This document shows positions 11,961 through 22,941 of a stretch of 64,000 nucleotides of DNA, piece by piece (within the stretch, counting starts at the first letter, position 1; the number at the start of each line of letters is the position of its first letter). The position numbers were made by a program, and so were the translations under genes. The DNA is from Larix kaempferi (Eukaryota; Streptophyta; Pinopsida; Pinales; Pinaceae). The stretch spans positions 9,023,501 through 9,087,500 of the forward strand of contig BSBM01000151.1 in assembly GCA_027924585.1 (NCBI GenBank). The letters run 5' to 3'. The notes under the pieces were generated by a model. That model had not been told where the DNA came from. It worked only from the letters and a program-made list of their open reading frames with translations, and ran no database searches.

Positions 11961-12984
11961 AATGGCTTTGCCTCTAGAGCTAGAAGTCCCTAGTGGTCAT
12001 GGGGGTTGTAGTGGGCTCTATGTATATTTTAAATCGCTATGTATGTATATGCATATTTTTAATTAATAAATGAGCAAGGACATTTAAAAAATAGAATGTG
12101 AAACATAAACTATAAATAATACATGTCGGCGAATCATTGCCTATATTGGGATCCTATTCATCAATAACACCCAATGCCTCCCTCCTCTAGGCTCTAATCC
12201 TTGCCTCTACCTTAAATCTCAAAGTTGATCCTCCTAGGACATTAGTCAACAACTCAACATCTAACAATTTTGATGAAACTTCCTAATCCAATCGTTAAAA
12301 TAAGGCAGAAAAAACTTCCCATGCTTAATAAGTGATTTTGCTTGAGTGAAGAGTAAATTTTTATTAAGGTCGTGACAAAGGAGTTCAACAACCAACACGA
12401 CAAACATCAAGGTACATTGAGGGGTTGATGTGCTTGATTAAATGCCAATCCCATACCCTCATACATGATAAAATCCAGTGGAAACTTTGTAATCCTAAAA
12501 TCCTGAAAAATTATTGAGTTTGTTGAATTCTGAATGGGATCTAAAGTTCTACTTTTGGCATATGAAGTCCGATGAGGTTGGAACCACTCTCAAACATCCT
12601 GAAACAATTAATGGTAATGTTAAAAATTTAAGTAAAAGGATAGAAAATGAAAAAATTTAAGAATTTAATATTACCATTTAATATGACCAATTACTAGTGA
12701 AGAAGGCAACCTTTTTTATGGGCACGACAATTTTTTTTTTCAAAACGCAGCGAATGAGCAAAAAAAAGGGAAAAAATCGCGATATATTCAAAAAAATCAC
12801 CAAAAAATCGGCAAAAAATTGGCAAAAAATCGAGGAAAATATCAGCCGATATATCGTTGGAGGGTTAGCATTGCGATATATCGCGATGTTGCCGATATAT
12901 CAACGATGTTTGTAACAGAGGATTTATGGGCAATCTACAGTTCTGGCCATAAACTAATTCGAAAGGGGCTTTGCCAGTTATTCT
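11961..12984. other. non-coding stretch, probable worn retroelement interior
   Basis: No gene was found. Positions 12720-12910 contain a run of A-rich words (aaaaaatcgc, aaaaaatcgg, aaaaaattgg, aaaaaatcga) followed by repeated GATATATCG-type words around 12842-12905. It probably belongs to the minus-oriented gypsy element whose integrase remnant lies at 12985-13176. Confidence 0.4.
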
Positions 12985-13176
12985 TTAAACGGTTGTTCTA
13001 TCTGTCCAGAGAGCATACTTAAGCTTATTATCCCAACTTCTTTCGTTCTCACCAACCATTCGTTTCAGGAGCCGAATTAGATTCTTATTGCTTGATTCTG
13101 CTAAGCCATTTCCTTGGGGATAGTAGTTAGAAGAATGAGACAAAATCGTGCTTGCTAGTTCTTTCTTAAGGTTCAA
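12985..13176 (-). pseudogene. Ty3/gypsy integrase core remnant
   Basis: The 63-codon minus-strand stretch contains YYPQGNGLAESSNKNLIRLL and then a WDNKLKYALW segment. This is the part of the retroviral-type integrase core around the last acidic residue of the D,D-35-E triad (the E of GLAESSNK). The rest of the core, the zinc finger and reverse transcriptase are not found nearby, so this is a fragment. Its minus orientation agrees with the minus-oriented B LTR at 10782-11960. That weakly suggests the B family belongs to a Ty3/gypsy lineage. Confidence 0.8.
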
Positions 13177-14079
13177 ATTATTTTATTTTGTTTAAGGTTG
13201 GTAAACTTTGCCCACACCTTGCATGTGAAGGGCTTTTCCCTCCTGCAATATCGTGTCGGCTAGCTAAATTTGTTTAAAGTAACATCATTCTTTTGGGTTA
13301 AACAATAAAGCTTGTCTCGCTTTTGCCCCATATTCACTCCCCTTGCTGGTTATTCTGATCCTAGGTGACAACAAAGGACAAAAGATTGAATTGGCTAGAA
13401 TAATAGGCACTCTAATAAATTATCTAGAAGTTGAGAAAAAGAGGATTGATCCGTGGAGTTAGAGGGGTAGAGGCTGTTGGGAGCCTCGTGGCACTTTGTG
13501 TCCTCCTGTTGAACACCCGACAATCTTTGAAACTGACTTGTGGAGCTAGAAGGAAACCTTGTGTTCATTTGTTGAGCACCCAACAGTTTCTCTCAAATTG
13601 AAAGATATAATTGTTGGAGGTAGTCACATTAGTTTAGGACATTCAATTTTCAATTTTGCACTTTCTCAACATACATTAATCCCCTAAGTTAAAGTGAGAC
13701 CTTAAAATCATTTAAAATTTACAGGACCACTTGCAAAACATTTTAATTTCTTGTCTCATTCTCACATTTATTTCATTTCAAGTCCTTTACTTTAAATTGC
13801 AAGTTATTTTAAGTTCAAGTATATTTCATGGTTATTTAAGTGATTTTTGCAAACAAGTCTTTTCATTTCAATTCTTGCAATCTTTGAATGTTCTAAATTT
13901 GGGAAAGCAAATCGTTGCATTTCGTTGTGTATCTTGTATGATTAATTGAACAAGTATTGATTTATTGTTGACTCCATAGCCCGAGTAGAATAGGCACTGT
14001 TTATTTGGTTGTTTCATTCTTATTTGGTTGAGTGTCAAATTAAGGTTTGCATGTCATTGAATATTTGCACTTTGCATGA
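13177..14079. other. non-coding stretch, retroelement-derived
   Basis: No gene was recognised. Two similar segments at about 13465-13520 and 13540-13590 (tgttgaacacccgacaa / tgttgagcacccaacag) form an imperfect direct repeat of about 70 bp. The remainder is AT-rich with no supported feature. Confidence 0.35.
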
Positions 14080-14308
14080 TTGCCGGTCATTTAATTAAAA
14101 TAAGCATAACTAAATTCTAACTCCTAAAACTAAAACTCTTCAAAACTTAGTAAATAGGGACTACCCCCCTTGACCTTTGGGATTTGGGTCTAAACGGAGG
14201 AGTTAGGAATCGAGGTGACAGTGGGTTCTCAACTCATAGTTGCCCCTCAAGAACACACCTATTAGTTGGAAGACTTTTCTATGGTTAAGTGTGTTTTAGG
14301 CGGCAACA
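14080..14308 (+). mobile_element. family B LTR 3' terminus, sense
   Basis: It contains GGGACTACCCCCCTTG, then CTAAACGGAGGAGTTAGG, GAGGTGACAG and GTTGCCCCTCAAG, and ends GGCGGCAACA at 14308. The order matches the last 180 bp of the B element at 58890-59071. It faces the antisense B terminus at 10782, so the two cannot be the two LTRs of one simple element. Confidence 0.55.
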
Positions 14309-14891
14309 GGGTCCTCGATCTCGCTAATTAAAGTACAAGTTAGGATCAAACCAGTAAATGGAAGAGATAGATGAATGGAGAAAGTGAAAGGTGATGCCAT
14401 CAAAGCAAAGGTAGGGCTAAGTCCATGTAAGGTAGTAGATACTAGCAAGCATATGTAATGACTTTACACTAGGGACTCTCTAACCACTCACGACATAGGT
14501 TTCAAACATGAAGCTCATAATGCAACTGTCAGTAAACATGCCTAGTCATAGTGATTAAAATAAACCATAGAGCAACTGAAACATCTAAATGCAATATAAA
14601 TGTATACCTCTGCTCAACCATATACCTGTCTCTGAAACATCTGCAATTGACCATAGGCAGAGGACATACATCATCATTGGCTAACTGCTCTGCATTGAAT
14701 GAACCTGACTACACCAGAATCATCTCAATGGGTCATGTAGGATCGATCATGACAAGGGGGCATCTGCTACTGCTAGCTCGAAAATATACACCACCATTGA
14801 AAAATAGGCTCATCTCAACCACATGACTGTCAATGGATTGAAAAATCAGGACTGCATCATGGTAGCTCCAGCTACAATGTATGTGATAACA
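14309..14891 (-). mobile_element. family A LTR fragment (sense 5' end)
   Basis: It matches the terminal part of A copies ('gtcctcgatctcgc', 'catgtaggatcg', 'ggtagctccagctac') and ends ATGTATGTGATAACA, the A terminus, at 14891. It is truncated on the left by the B terminus. Confidence 0.6.
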
Positions 14892-16952
14892 GACCCCAAC
14901 AATGGATGAAGACCATGCCGAAAGATGTCTAGAGCATCACTAATATGCCTCAAACAAATTTCATGCCATTTCTTTGCCCCACTAAGCCAAATCGATTTCT
15001 TTGTGAGCCATTTTCACCATTTTTTATGCTATTTTTACATGGTACTCTACTGCTGGAAGATAAATTGGCCATATCATCATGTACTTGTGTTCGGAACTAA
15101 GATCTAAGTACATCAATGGACTCAGAATGTCCAAATCCACTAGGAATGAGTACTCATAAACCGTGCATACACCATATGTCCATCAATAAATGCATCTGTA
15201 AGTCCATCCATGCCCGAATAATAAAAATATGGCCTGTAAATGCTAATAACCATAAAAATAATGCAAGCCACCATGAAAAATCAATGTCTGGAGCATGGAG
15301 CCATCTAATGGACATCAAAGGGCCATGAATAACCAAAATCGAACTCTGTCAGCCAAACTCATCTCAGAACCTGCTGTTGACTTGGTTAAACTGGTTTGAC
15401 CAGGTCATAAATGATCAAAATAATGACCTAGACTGAAAACAACTGATCTTGCATGTACAAATGGATGTAAAATGCTCCCTTATTTATATTAGTAGCAAGA
15501 CTAAAGCATTAAGTGGCATTTTAATGGTGATCATGAATAAAAATATCAATAGTAAGTCTAGATCAAAGCAATCAGTCACTCCGAATAAAAGCCTCAAGTG
15601 TATACTCATTTACAGATTTGACCATTTTGCTAGTTATGGGTGAAGGTGGATGAAACAAGGTTAGGCTAAGGGGATTTGACTTGACAACCTCAACACTGTG
15701 ACCTCTCGGACATGAGGGAAAAGGGAAACCACTTATACATATGCCGGATAGAAGACACTAGGGAATGGCGGTGCCTCACTAATGGGTAGAGTGCTTAGAA
15801 TGCTCCCGATAGACTTTAGACAAGCAACTTTTATTGCATTTGATTTATTGTCAGCTTTTGCATATTTAAGATTTACATTTAACATTTAACTTTTAATCAA
15901 CTTTCACTAGCCATCCTCCAAGAGAAGGTGCCCTGAATATCCTCGTGGGCCTCAAATATTGACTCGGTCTTACCACCATTTCCCACCACGGTCCATAGGT
16001 GCGATGGATTTACCACCTTGTTGCCCTGTAGGGGCAAACGGCCTTACATCATACAAAGGATGAGTGCTCGTCCCTTGGCAACTGACTAGCTATGGAAGAC
16101 ATTTTATTTACTTGCTTTAGTGTTTAGCAACACCGTGGCTGACATTTTGCATCCATTTAGATATAACATTTATGTGATCCGATGCTTTTATAAGAGTACT
16201 TGTTTTTGAGGACTACATGATAACATCCCGGTGACAAAAGTCACACACTCTAGAGTTGAGACACAAGGTAAACATGGAGTCTATCCAACACAGAGGCATA
16301 AGTGGGTAAAGTCCTCGATATCACTAGTCAAGGTGTAAGCTGGGATCATATAAAAAACGAAAGATAACGGATGGATGGGGATAGTGAACAGGTGAAGCCA
16401 TGACTAGCAAAGACCTATGGGGAATGACCAAGTCCATACTATCATAAGGGCATGACCAATGAGTATACACAAGAACCTCTAACTCGAAGCAACTTAATCA
16501 CATCTACTCTAAACCATCAACAAAGCACAAGATAGAAGATCACCGAAGCATAGCCACTATATACCAAGTCCAGCTAAGATAAATAAACGAGCACGATAAA
16601 CATCCCAGTACAATAACCATATACCTGCTGTGTCATATATCTGCAGTTGCATCTGTAACATCTGGAAAACATTGGAACACTGCTACTGTGTACATCATGG
16701 GCACTATCATCATCTCTGCTCTGTAAGGTGAAAAATGGCTAACTCAGTTATCAGCATGGGGTAATGAGGCTCAGTCCTGACATGAAACTGACTGTGTACA
16801 TTCTCTGGGCCCACTGAATGTAAGAGTGATCATCATCAAAACTGCTCATCAGTTACTGATCTCGTGCGTAAGATAGCAAAGGACTGGCTCAGGAATGTGC
16901 TCAAAACTGGTCTGCAATCATGGTAGCCCCTACTACTATGGATGTGACAACA
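14892..16952 (-). mobile_element. family A LTR fragment, roughly the 5' half in sense orientation
   Basis: It begins mid-copy (the 'gccaaatcgatttcttt' block shared with 4710, 32360 and 52340) and runs to the A terminus GGATGTGATAACA at 16952. It preserves the block that is uninterrupted at about 16065-16095 but broken by an insertion at 2265-9722. It therefore serves as the empty-site reference for the copy at 2270-9717. Confidence 0.65.
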
Positions 16953-18775
16953 GTACTTAGCCCTCCACTACTTGGGCAATGAGACCAGACAAGAGTAATG
17001 TAGTAAAGCACCGAAATCATTCACTACAACACCTTGCTGTATACAGCTCTTTAATAGTTTTCCCAAAACAAATTTAAATGCACAAAAAAAACTATCTTCC
17101 AACAAGAACATCACATGACCAATGAAGGAGATCAGATATGATATGGCAGCCAATGTCAAATGAAGAGAATAGTCTCAGTTTTGCTCATTTAATAAGCTAA
17201 CCCCAAAACTTTCCCATTTAAATTAAGGCCACAATTAGAATACTTCTAGAGAGAAGTGAAACTAAATGGAGAATAAAGTCTTGAAAATAAATTTGATTTA
17301 CTTTTTCATAGTAATTCAATCTAGGACCTCTTGTCATAAACCATTTAGGATCTAGTTCATAATTGAGGTATTAGTCAAGAGATCGAGGATTAAGCTTGTT
17401 ATATCACACTTTTAAGGCCATGAGAACATCTTGTCATATGGAGATAACTTGATGAAATTACAAAATAATCAAGTTGGAACTTGGGATTCAATGAAATGCC
17501 ACTTACACTCAGCAGTATTGTATTCACAAAAGATATCACAAGGACAGAAGAGCTAAAACATCAGATTCAGTTCTGTTAAATGTATCCTGAGTTTGAGATA
17601 TATGGTAACAATAACTGTGAATACTTGTTTGCAAACAATGTACTTCCAGTCTCCAATAATAACAACATGAAGCTGCTATTTCAAAAGATTAATGCTGCTC
17701 TGTTTTGAAGGTGTAAAACAGAGTGCTAGTTCCAAATAACCCGAGGCTTGTTACCCTCTTGTCATTACCAGATATACAAGAAAATCTAAATAGAGAAATC
17801 TAAATTCTCAGATTTGTAATGAATGGACAGCAGCATAGCAAATGGTTCCAAGTTCCAACAACATTAGTGTAAGCTTGAGGGCTTAATGGTGTTAGGATTT
17901 GATCTCATTAAAAGTAGAAAACAGAATATAGAGCTCAAAATAATTTTAGATTTGCATGTAACATCAAGGTACTGTTTCACTCCTTAAACACTGAGGTTAC
18001 TCCTTTAAATATTAATTGCCAATGCCTTTCAGTAGGAATTGTTCTGCTCAAAGATGATAAGGCTGAGTAAGCTAAATCTGCAAATTATTTGCTCCAGAAT
18101 GATTACAAAAGACCAAAAAGGCTGAACGTTGGAGCTTTAAAGGCTTCCACAGATATCAACACAAAATGCCTTTAGAAGGAGATTGAGCAAGTGAAATTTT
18201 CAAATCTGCTATTTGTGAATAATAGTAGTGTGACCTTTAGTCAAAAATCTAGCATAGATCTAATTTCTTTCAATGGCTTCAAACAGAGTTACAATGACGG
18301 CACTTCACCAATGATGATGGCATATCCAGTGATGAAAAGGAAAATTTTCAAGACATTTTGTAGAGCAAACCTGTAGCTTACTGCATTTAAGTCAGTTTCA
18401 AAAAATGAGTGTAAAACAGAGTTGATGCCTTTAAAGGTGCTAATGTTCTACTACATGTGAAGGCTGAATGGCCGAATGGCTTGGAGGTAATGCCAAAGGT
18501 TTACTTGGATGTGAGCATGAAAAAGAGACGCCAACGGAGGGCGCTAGGGCTAAGATGCCTAAATAAGAACAAAGACGTGCCAAATAATGAAAAATGCATC
18601 TTCTATTTCATTCTGTCATTCATGTTTTGAATTCTTTAATATCATACTTCTTATTTCTATGTAACCATAACTTGATAAAATAAAGCTTCTTGAAGGACAT
18701 TTGTGGGTATGTTCCATACATATGGATAGGTATTTTTATATTGGCTTCATGTTTCCTGACAAGAGATTTCTGCAG
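16953..18775. other. intron or intergenic sequence without recognised gene
   Basis: This is AT-rich unique-looking sequence between the last A copy and the first visible PILS-like exon. Short ORFs (for example 18191-18376) have no recognisable domain and no splice context linking them to the transporter. It is probably intron of the PILS-like gene if further 5' exons lie upstream of the window. Confidence 0.4.
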
Positions 18776-18825
18776 GTGATACTCTCTGGAATACTTTCAT
18801 CTAATGATGCAACTACAGCAGCCGG
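18776..18825 (+). CDS. PILS/auxin efflux carrier-like gene, exon a
   Basis: The exon follows an acceptor (gatttctgcag) and ends at a donor (gg|gtaaga), giving 16 codons plus two bases. It reads VILSGILSSNDATTAAG once joined to the next exon. In PILS proteins this corresponds to the end of the segment after the conserved GN-x-GNL motif, where a short loop precedes a membrane helix. The GN motif is not in the window, so at least one 5' exon lies upstream. The exon joins to exon b in phase 2 with no stop. Confidence 0.65.
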
Positions 18826-18908
18826 GTAAGATACAATTTTATGTTTATTCTGGTATTATTCAACTGTGCTTGTTTTTGAAAGTCCTTCAATTACCATTTC
18901 CTTTTCAG

Positions 18909-19080
18909 ATTTGTGGCTCTCTTTATGGTTGGATGGTCTCCTTTTCTATGGAGTTATGGTTATCAAATGTTCGGCAATACATATGGGAAAAGTTCTCATT
19001 TGAATGGGGTTAAAAGTAGGTCATTCCTTCAGATGTGCACAACTTGGTTTCAACGTATTATGAACCCACCTCTATATGGT
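18909..19080 (+). CDS. PILS/auxin efflux carrier-like gene, exon b
   Basis: The exon is 172 bp between the acceptor ttccttttcag and the donor ggt|gtaagc. It encodes a membrane helix (FVALFMVGWSPFLWSYGYQM), a hydrophilic linker (NTYGKSSHLNGVKSRS), and the start of the C-terminal bundle with IMNPPLYG. The NPPLYG-type motif opens the second five-helix half in the PIN/PILS (AEC) family. The linker is much shorter than in typical Arabidopsis PILS proteins. The family transports auxin across membranes, and PILS members act at the ER. That role is inferred from the family and not shown for this gene. Confidence 0.75.
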
Positions 19081-19183
19081 GTAAGCAGCAAGCCTTGTTA
19101 CCATCAATTTGCATATTTTTATGTTAGTAACTTTTAAGGGACCTTGTGTGATTGCTTATTAATGTGAAACCTTTCACTTATAG

Positions 19184-19333
19184 ATTCTGGTAGGGATTCT
19201 TATTGGTGGGACGCCATTGGTCCATATCTTTTTCCCGGTAAAGGAAACTGTACCAAGCGTTCTTAGAAAGACAAATGGAACATTGGCTATGATCTACTTG
19301 GGAAGCGCTGGCTTTCTTCAGTCTGTCTGGGAG
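19184..19333 (+). CDS. PILS/auxin efflux carrier-like gene, exon c
   Basis: Exactly 50 codons lie between the acceptor ttcacttatag and the donor gag|gtaact, phase 0 at both ends. It encodes the helix ILVGILIGGTPLVHIFFPV, then a polar loop, then AMIYLGSAGFLQSVWE. Together with exon b this gives the PP-x-Y-G...GxxxGxxP pattern of the first helix of the C-terminal half of AEC transporters. The sequence is open and has no frameshift. Ordinary introns of 83, 103 and 323 bp surround exons a-d. Confidence 0.8.
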
Positions 19334-19656
19334 GTAACTGTTTCTGGCCTGAATTTTGTCAGTCTTGTATATTGGTAGCTTGTTATACAGCATGTAGCCT
19401 CATAATTTAATTTGGAATGTTCCCACCTTAACTCTTTATCTCATAGAATGGCTGTGGTTACACAAGTTCATGGTTTGGAAACAATTGATTCTGCTATGGG
19501 ACTTGGTTTCAGGAGTGCAACAGAACTGTGGTTTCTGATCAGTAATCAAACATGGCCCATGAAAGCTAACATATATAGAAACTGGAAAAACCAACTTATA
19601 ATTTTCTGACTAGAGTCACCATTCAATTTCATTTCAAGCATCTGATGCATTTTCAG

Positions 19657-19671
19657 CAACTTATAGAAGCT
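19657..19671 (+). CDS. PILS-like gene, probable 15-nt microexon d
   Basis: Fifteen bases lie between an acceptor (tgcattttcag) and a good donor (gct|gtaaga). They encode QLIEA in phase 0. Joined to exon e the reading becomes QLIEAAASLLGSAS, which lines up with the helix start LRIVQ..AKLLGDGTIP of PILS proteins. Reading through past the donor gives an open frame to 19827 (GRASLLDPISISK...), but that does not resemble the family. The microexon is favoured because it restores the expected alignment and phase. RNA evidence would be decisive. Confidence 0.55.
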
Positions 19672-19831
19672 GTAAGAATGGGCCGAGCATCATTGTTGGA
19701 CCCCATCAGTATATCGAAGAACTATGGTGGCATGACACTCCTTATTGTGCTAAGCCGGAGTCAATGGGATACAAAGTTATTAACAGTCTCATATACACAT
19801 ATGCTTTATTATTCAAACTTGTCATGATATT

Positions 19832-20124
19832 CAACGTTCTTGGTAACTTCACACACAACAAACACTTTTAAAGGTTATCCAGAACTTCATTTAGCTAGGG
19901 GATCCACATTTAAACCTCAAATCTAAAAAAACCCTTAGCTTAATTTTCACCCATAGTGTGCCACATTTAAACCCTTTTGTAATCATCATAGGCACACTAT
20001 CCTCCATAAATCAATCAAGCTAGTGCTTGAGAAAGTTGGACAACCTCTGGCAAGTATCTGGGAAAGCTTGGTTGGGGACACCTCCCGTGGTTAGTCTAGG
20101 TTTACTTAGGTGGATTTAGGAAAC
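19832..20124. other. unassigned intron sequence
   Basis: Nothing was recognised in these 293 bp. They end in 'gtggatttaggaaac' directly before a family A terminus. Confidence 0.5.
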
Positions 20125-20361
20125 TGTTATCACACAACTTGCAGTTGCCCGTAAAGGATGATCTTGTATAGGATGGTAGAGGAGCTAGGAAACTAAAGAG
20201 GTAATCTAAGAGGGCCTCGATACCTGGATGGATCGGTTGCCACGTCAATCGAGGCAGTCTTCGCTTAATGCCAGCAGTTATGTGGTACCAGTACCAACGC
20301 ACATTTAGATGTTTGCCCAAGGAGAGGGCTTGTTTTTTTCTTCAGGGCCATGATGGGGGTT
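20125..20361 (-). mobile_element. family A LTR 3'-end fragment
   Basis: It starts TGTTATCACACAACTTGCAG, followed by the GTTGCCC...GGATGGTAGAGGAG block and the cc(t/a)cgat...gaggca(g/c)tcttcgctt block shared with 2270, 26006 and 46903. On the sense strand this is the last 240 bp of the LTR. It breaks off within a copia insertion site. Confidence 0.65.
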
Positions 20362-20366
20362 GTTGT

Positions 20367-21328
20367 TGAAGAAAATTAACTTTAAATATGAAATTTGTTC
20401 ATTCACACATTCTGTCAAACACTTTGAAGAATCTAGGGTTTTCAATTTGAAATTCTGAAAGTAAAACCACACTTCAAAAATGTACTCCAAATACTGAAAA
20501 TATGCAAGCAAAATGAACACAAGAGATTTTGGTCAAACTTGATTGGGCAAAACCCCTCACTTGGGGAAAACCCTAGAAAAATTATTCTTTAAGAAGAGTA
20601 CAGAAATTCAACACAAGGAATTTCTCTTCAACCCTAACTGATAGATTATCCACAAACAACAATTTATTACAGAAATCAGACCCAACCTCGAAATCTGTGC
20701 CAACCTCAAAATCTGTGCCAAAAAGCTGCTGTATGACCTGCTGTACGGAACTGTACTTTTCTGTCTCGATTTCTGTGTCCTCACGTGCCTGGTTTTAATG
20801 CTGTACGGTCTGCATTAATTATTCTGCTCACTGCATTGGGATTCGAGCCAGCTTCATTGGAATTCGAGCCCACACATGTGGCTTCCTCTATTGCTGCTGT
20901 ACAGCCTGTTCAGACTGCATTGGGAATCGTGCTGCTGTTCTTCTCTTGGAAATCGTGCCCTTCTTTGGTACTCTTCTTCTTCTTCTTCAATTTTTCTCTT
21001 CCTCTTTGATGGTGTGTTTGACATTTGTCCCTCTCACTTTGTTTTATACTTTGCTTTTTGTAACTAACTTATCAACTACCTAATCTAGGGTTGAGATTTA
21101 ATTACAACATCAAGGGTCTACATTTAATTCACTTTTAATAATTAAACTCATTAATTATTAAATACACCACTTAAAATGTGACCCACTTTTATAAAGTACA
21201 AAACATAACTTTATTTACATAAAAGTCACTTTATTACTAAATACACAAGGAACAAGACTTTCTGGTCCCCCTCATCACACTCACACCAAAAATATGAGGG
21301 AGGACCTCCAGAGTTATCTTTTTCAACA
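20367..21328 (-). repeat. copia 3' LTR
   Basis: It is 962 bp. It starts TGAAGAAAATTAAC and ends TTTTTCAACA in plus-strand reading, and corresponds throughout to 22942-23867. Two tandem 'cctcgaaatctgtgcc/cctcaaaatctgtgcc' words near 20690-20720 appear only once in the partner LTR. Confidence 0.8.
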
Positions 21329-22897
21329 CTCCCTCATAACGAGGGAGGTCCTTCCGGCACCATCCAAATCTCTACCATTGACTCCTGACGCAGCTCCCTC
21401 CTGCTCTGGAATGTCTCTCGGAGAGAAGTTCCCACCTCTGAAATAAAACTCTGACTCTTGAGATTCTACCTGAACTTGATCAACCTACTCATCACCATCA
21501 CCTGTTTGGTTGAGTCTTCTGCCTGTGCTTTGGAGAGATTCACTCTCCTCATCAGAAGAAATGTAAATAACATGCCTATCAAATGCATCTCCTGCCCTAT
21601 CCTCTGACTCTGATAGCCATCCACCTGTCCATGGACGTACATGTCCTCTTAATATGTATAACATGTCCCTGCGATCACTAAGCAAGATTGTGGTCTCAAC
21701 AGGATCATTTCTCCGATAAATGAAGATATGACCATCCCTGACCAACAACCCATAACCATCATCCTCTAAAGATGACACCGAGAGTTTACTAACTCTCATC
21801 CTAGGTACAAAGAGAACTCCATGTATCTCCAAGACCTCTCCAAGGTCTAGTTGAAACCTGACTGTTCCAACCCCTTGAATAACTATCTGTGGACTGTCGA
21901 TATCCGTCTGAATGTAGTGTCCTGGTCCCAACTCTGTGATAATCTGGAATGCATCATACACTCCAGTCATATGTTTGGTTGACCCACTGTCAACAATCCA
22001 GACATGCTAAAAAACTGAGCTCCCTATACCAGAGTCAACAAAGGCTAGAGAAAATTCATGCTCAAACTGACCTGCAAACTCATCTATTGCAGTTGCTGCT
22101 GAATCATTCTATGTCTTCCCTTTCTTCTTCTCAGGACATTTTGTGGCATAGTGTCCTAATTGACCACACTGGTAACATCTGATCTGACTCAAATCTTTCT
22201 TCCTCTTGTTCTTCGATTTGGCTGCAAGTGCCACATCCTGCTCAGCATCCTCACTGATCTGACCAACCTGAGACCCTTCCCGGATTTCCTCCTAGGTAAA
22301 GTCATCCCATAGTTTGGACCAACTGGGAAGCTTCTCTCTACCCACAATATATTTCACAAAGATCTCCTACTTCTTGATGAAACCCTTCAAGGCTATCCTC
22401 ACCAATTCAGAATCAGGGATAGTGTCTCCTACTGCTGCCAACTCGTCCTTGACTTGTGTAACACGAGTCAAGTAGGAGGCTACACCCTCGTCTTTATTCA
22501 TTTTTATACAATGTAGCTTGTCTTTTAGGGACATTTTAAGGTTCTCGTTCTTTGCTTCGAACAATTGATTCAATGTGTCCCACATCTCTTTAGGTATTTT
22601 ATTTTCTGCTAAATGTGGAATGAGATGGTCGTTAACCCCATCCAGTGATATTCTCTGGGCTTTGGCTTCAAGAGCTTCATGCTCCTCAAGCTCATCTCTA
22701 TCTGTTAGCTTAGTCATGATACTGTTAACAAATCTCCAAACTCTCAATTCTTTTAACATAACAATGATTCTTACTTTCCATGGGATATAGTTGGATACTT
22801 CATCCAACCTATCCTCATACCTGATACTCATCATGGAAAATACTTGCAACCAAAAAAACAACTTGAAAGATAAACACAACACTCTTCTGCATTTCAA
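21323..22897 (-). pseudogene. copia gag-protease frame with five in-frame TAG stops
   Basis: A single minus-strand frame runs from ATG at 22897 (more likely start at 22834) to a TGA overlapping the 3' LTR. Gag with an UBN2-type core occupies about 22370-22834 (WDTLNQLF, VASYLTRV). A CCHC zinc knuckle CYQCGQLGHYATKC lies near 22140-22180. The aspartic protease motif DSGSTKHMTG is near 21960-21990, followed by a pre-integrase-like segment with VLFVPRM. The frame is never shifted but is stopped at 22367, 22292, 22109, 22007 and 21485. Every stop is TAG, as expected from C-to-T change at CAG codons. The tail after the fourth stop is acidic (SSDEESES) and unlike integrase, so the pol deletion predates the stops or was bridged in frame. 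Confidence 0.8.
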
Positions 22898-22941
22898 AAG
22901 AACACTTGCTTCCTTCCTACTTCAGTATGGTTCTGATACCA

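Noticed and set aside
19412-19609. 65-codon ORF between PILS-like exons c and d
   Set aside because: Lies in the intron with no family resemblance and no consistent splice sites.
19645-19827. Reading exon d through to 19827
   Set aside because: The extended residues do not match the transporter family, and a good donor (gtaaga) ends the exon at 19671.
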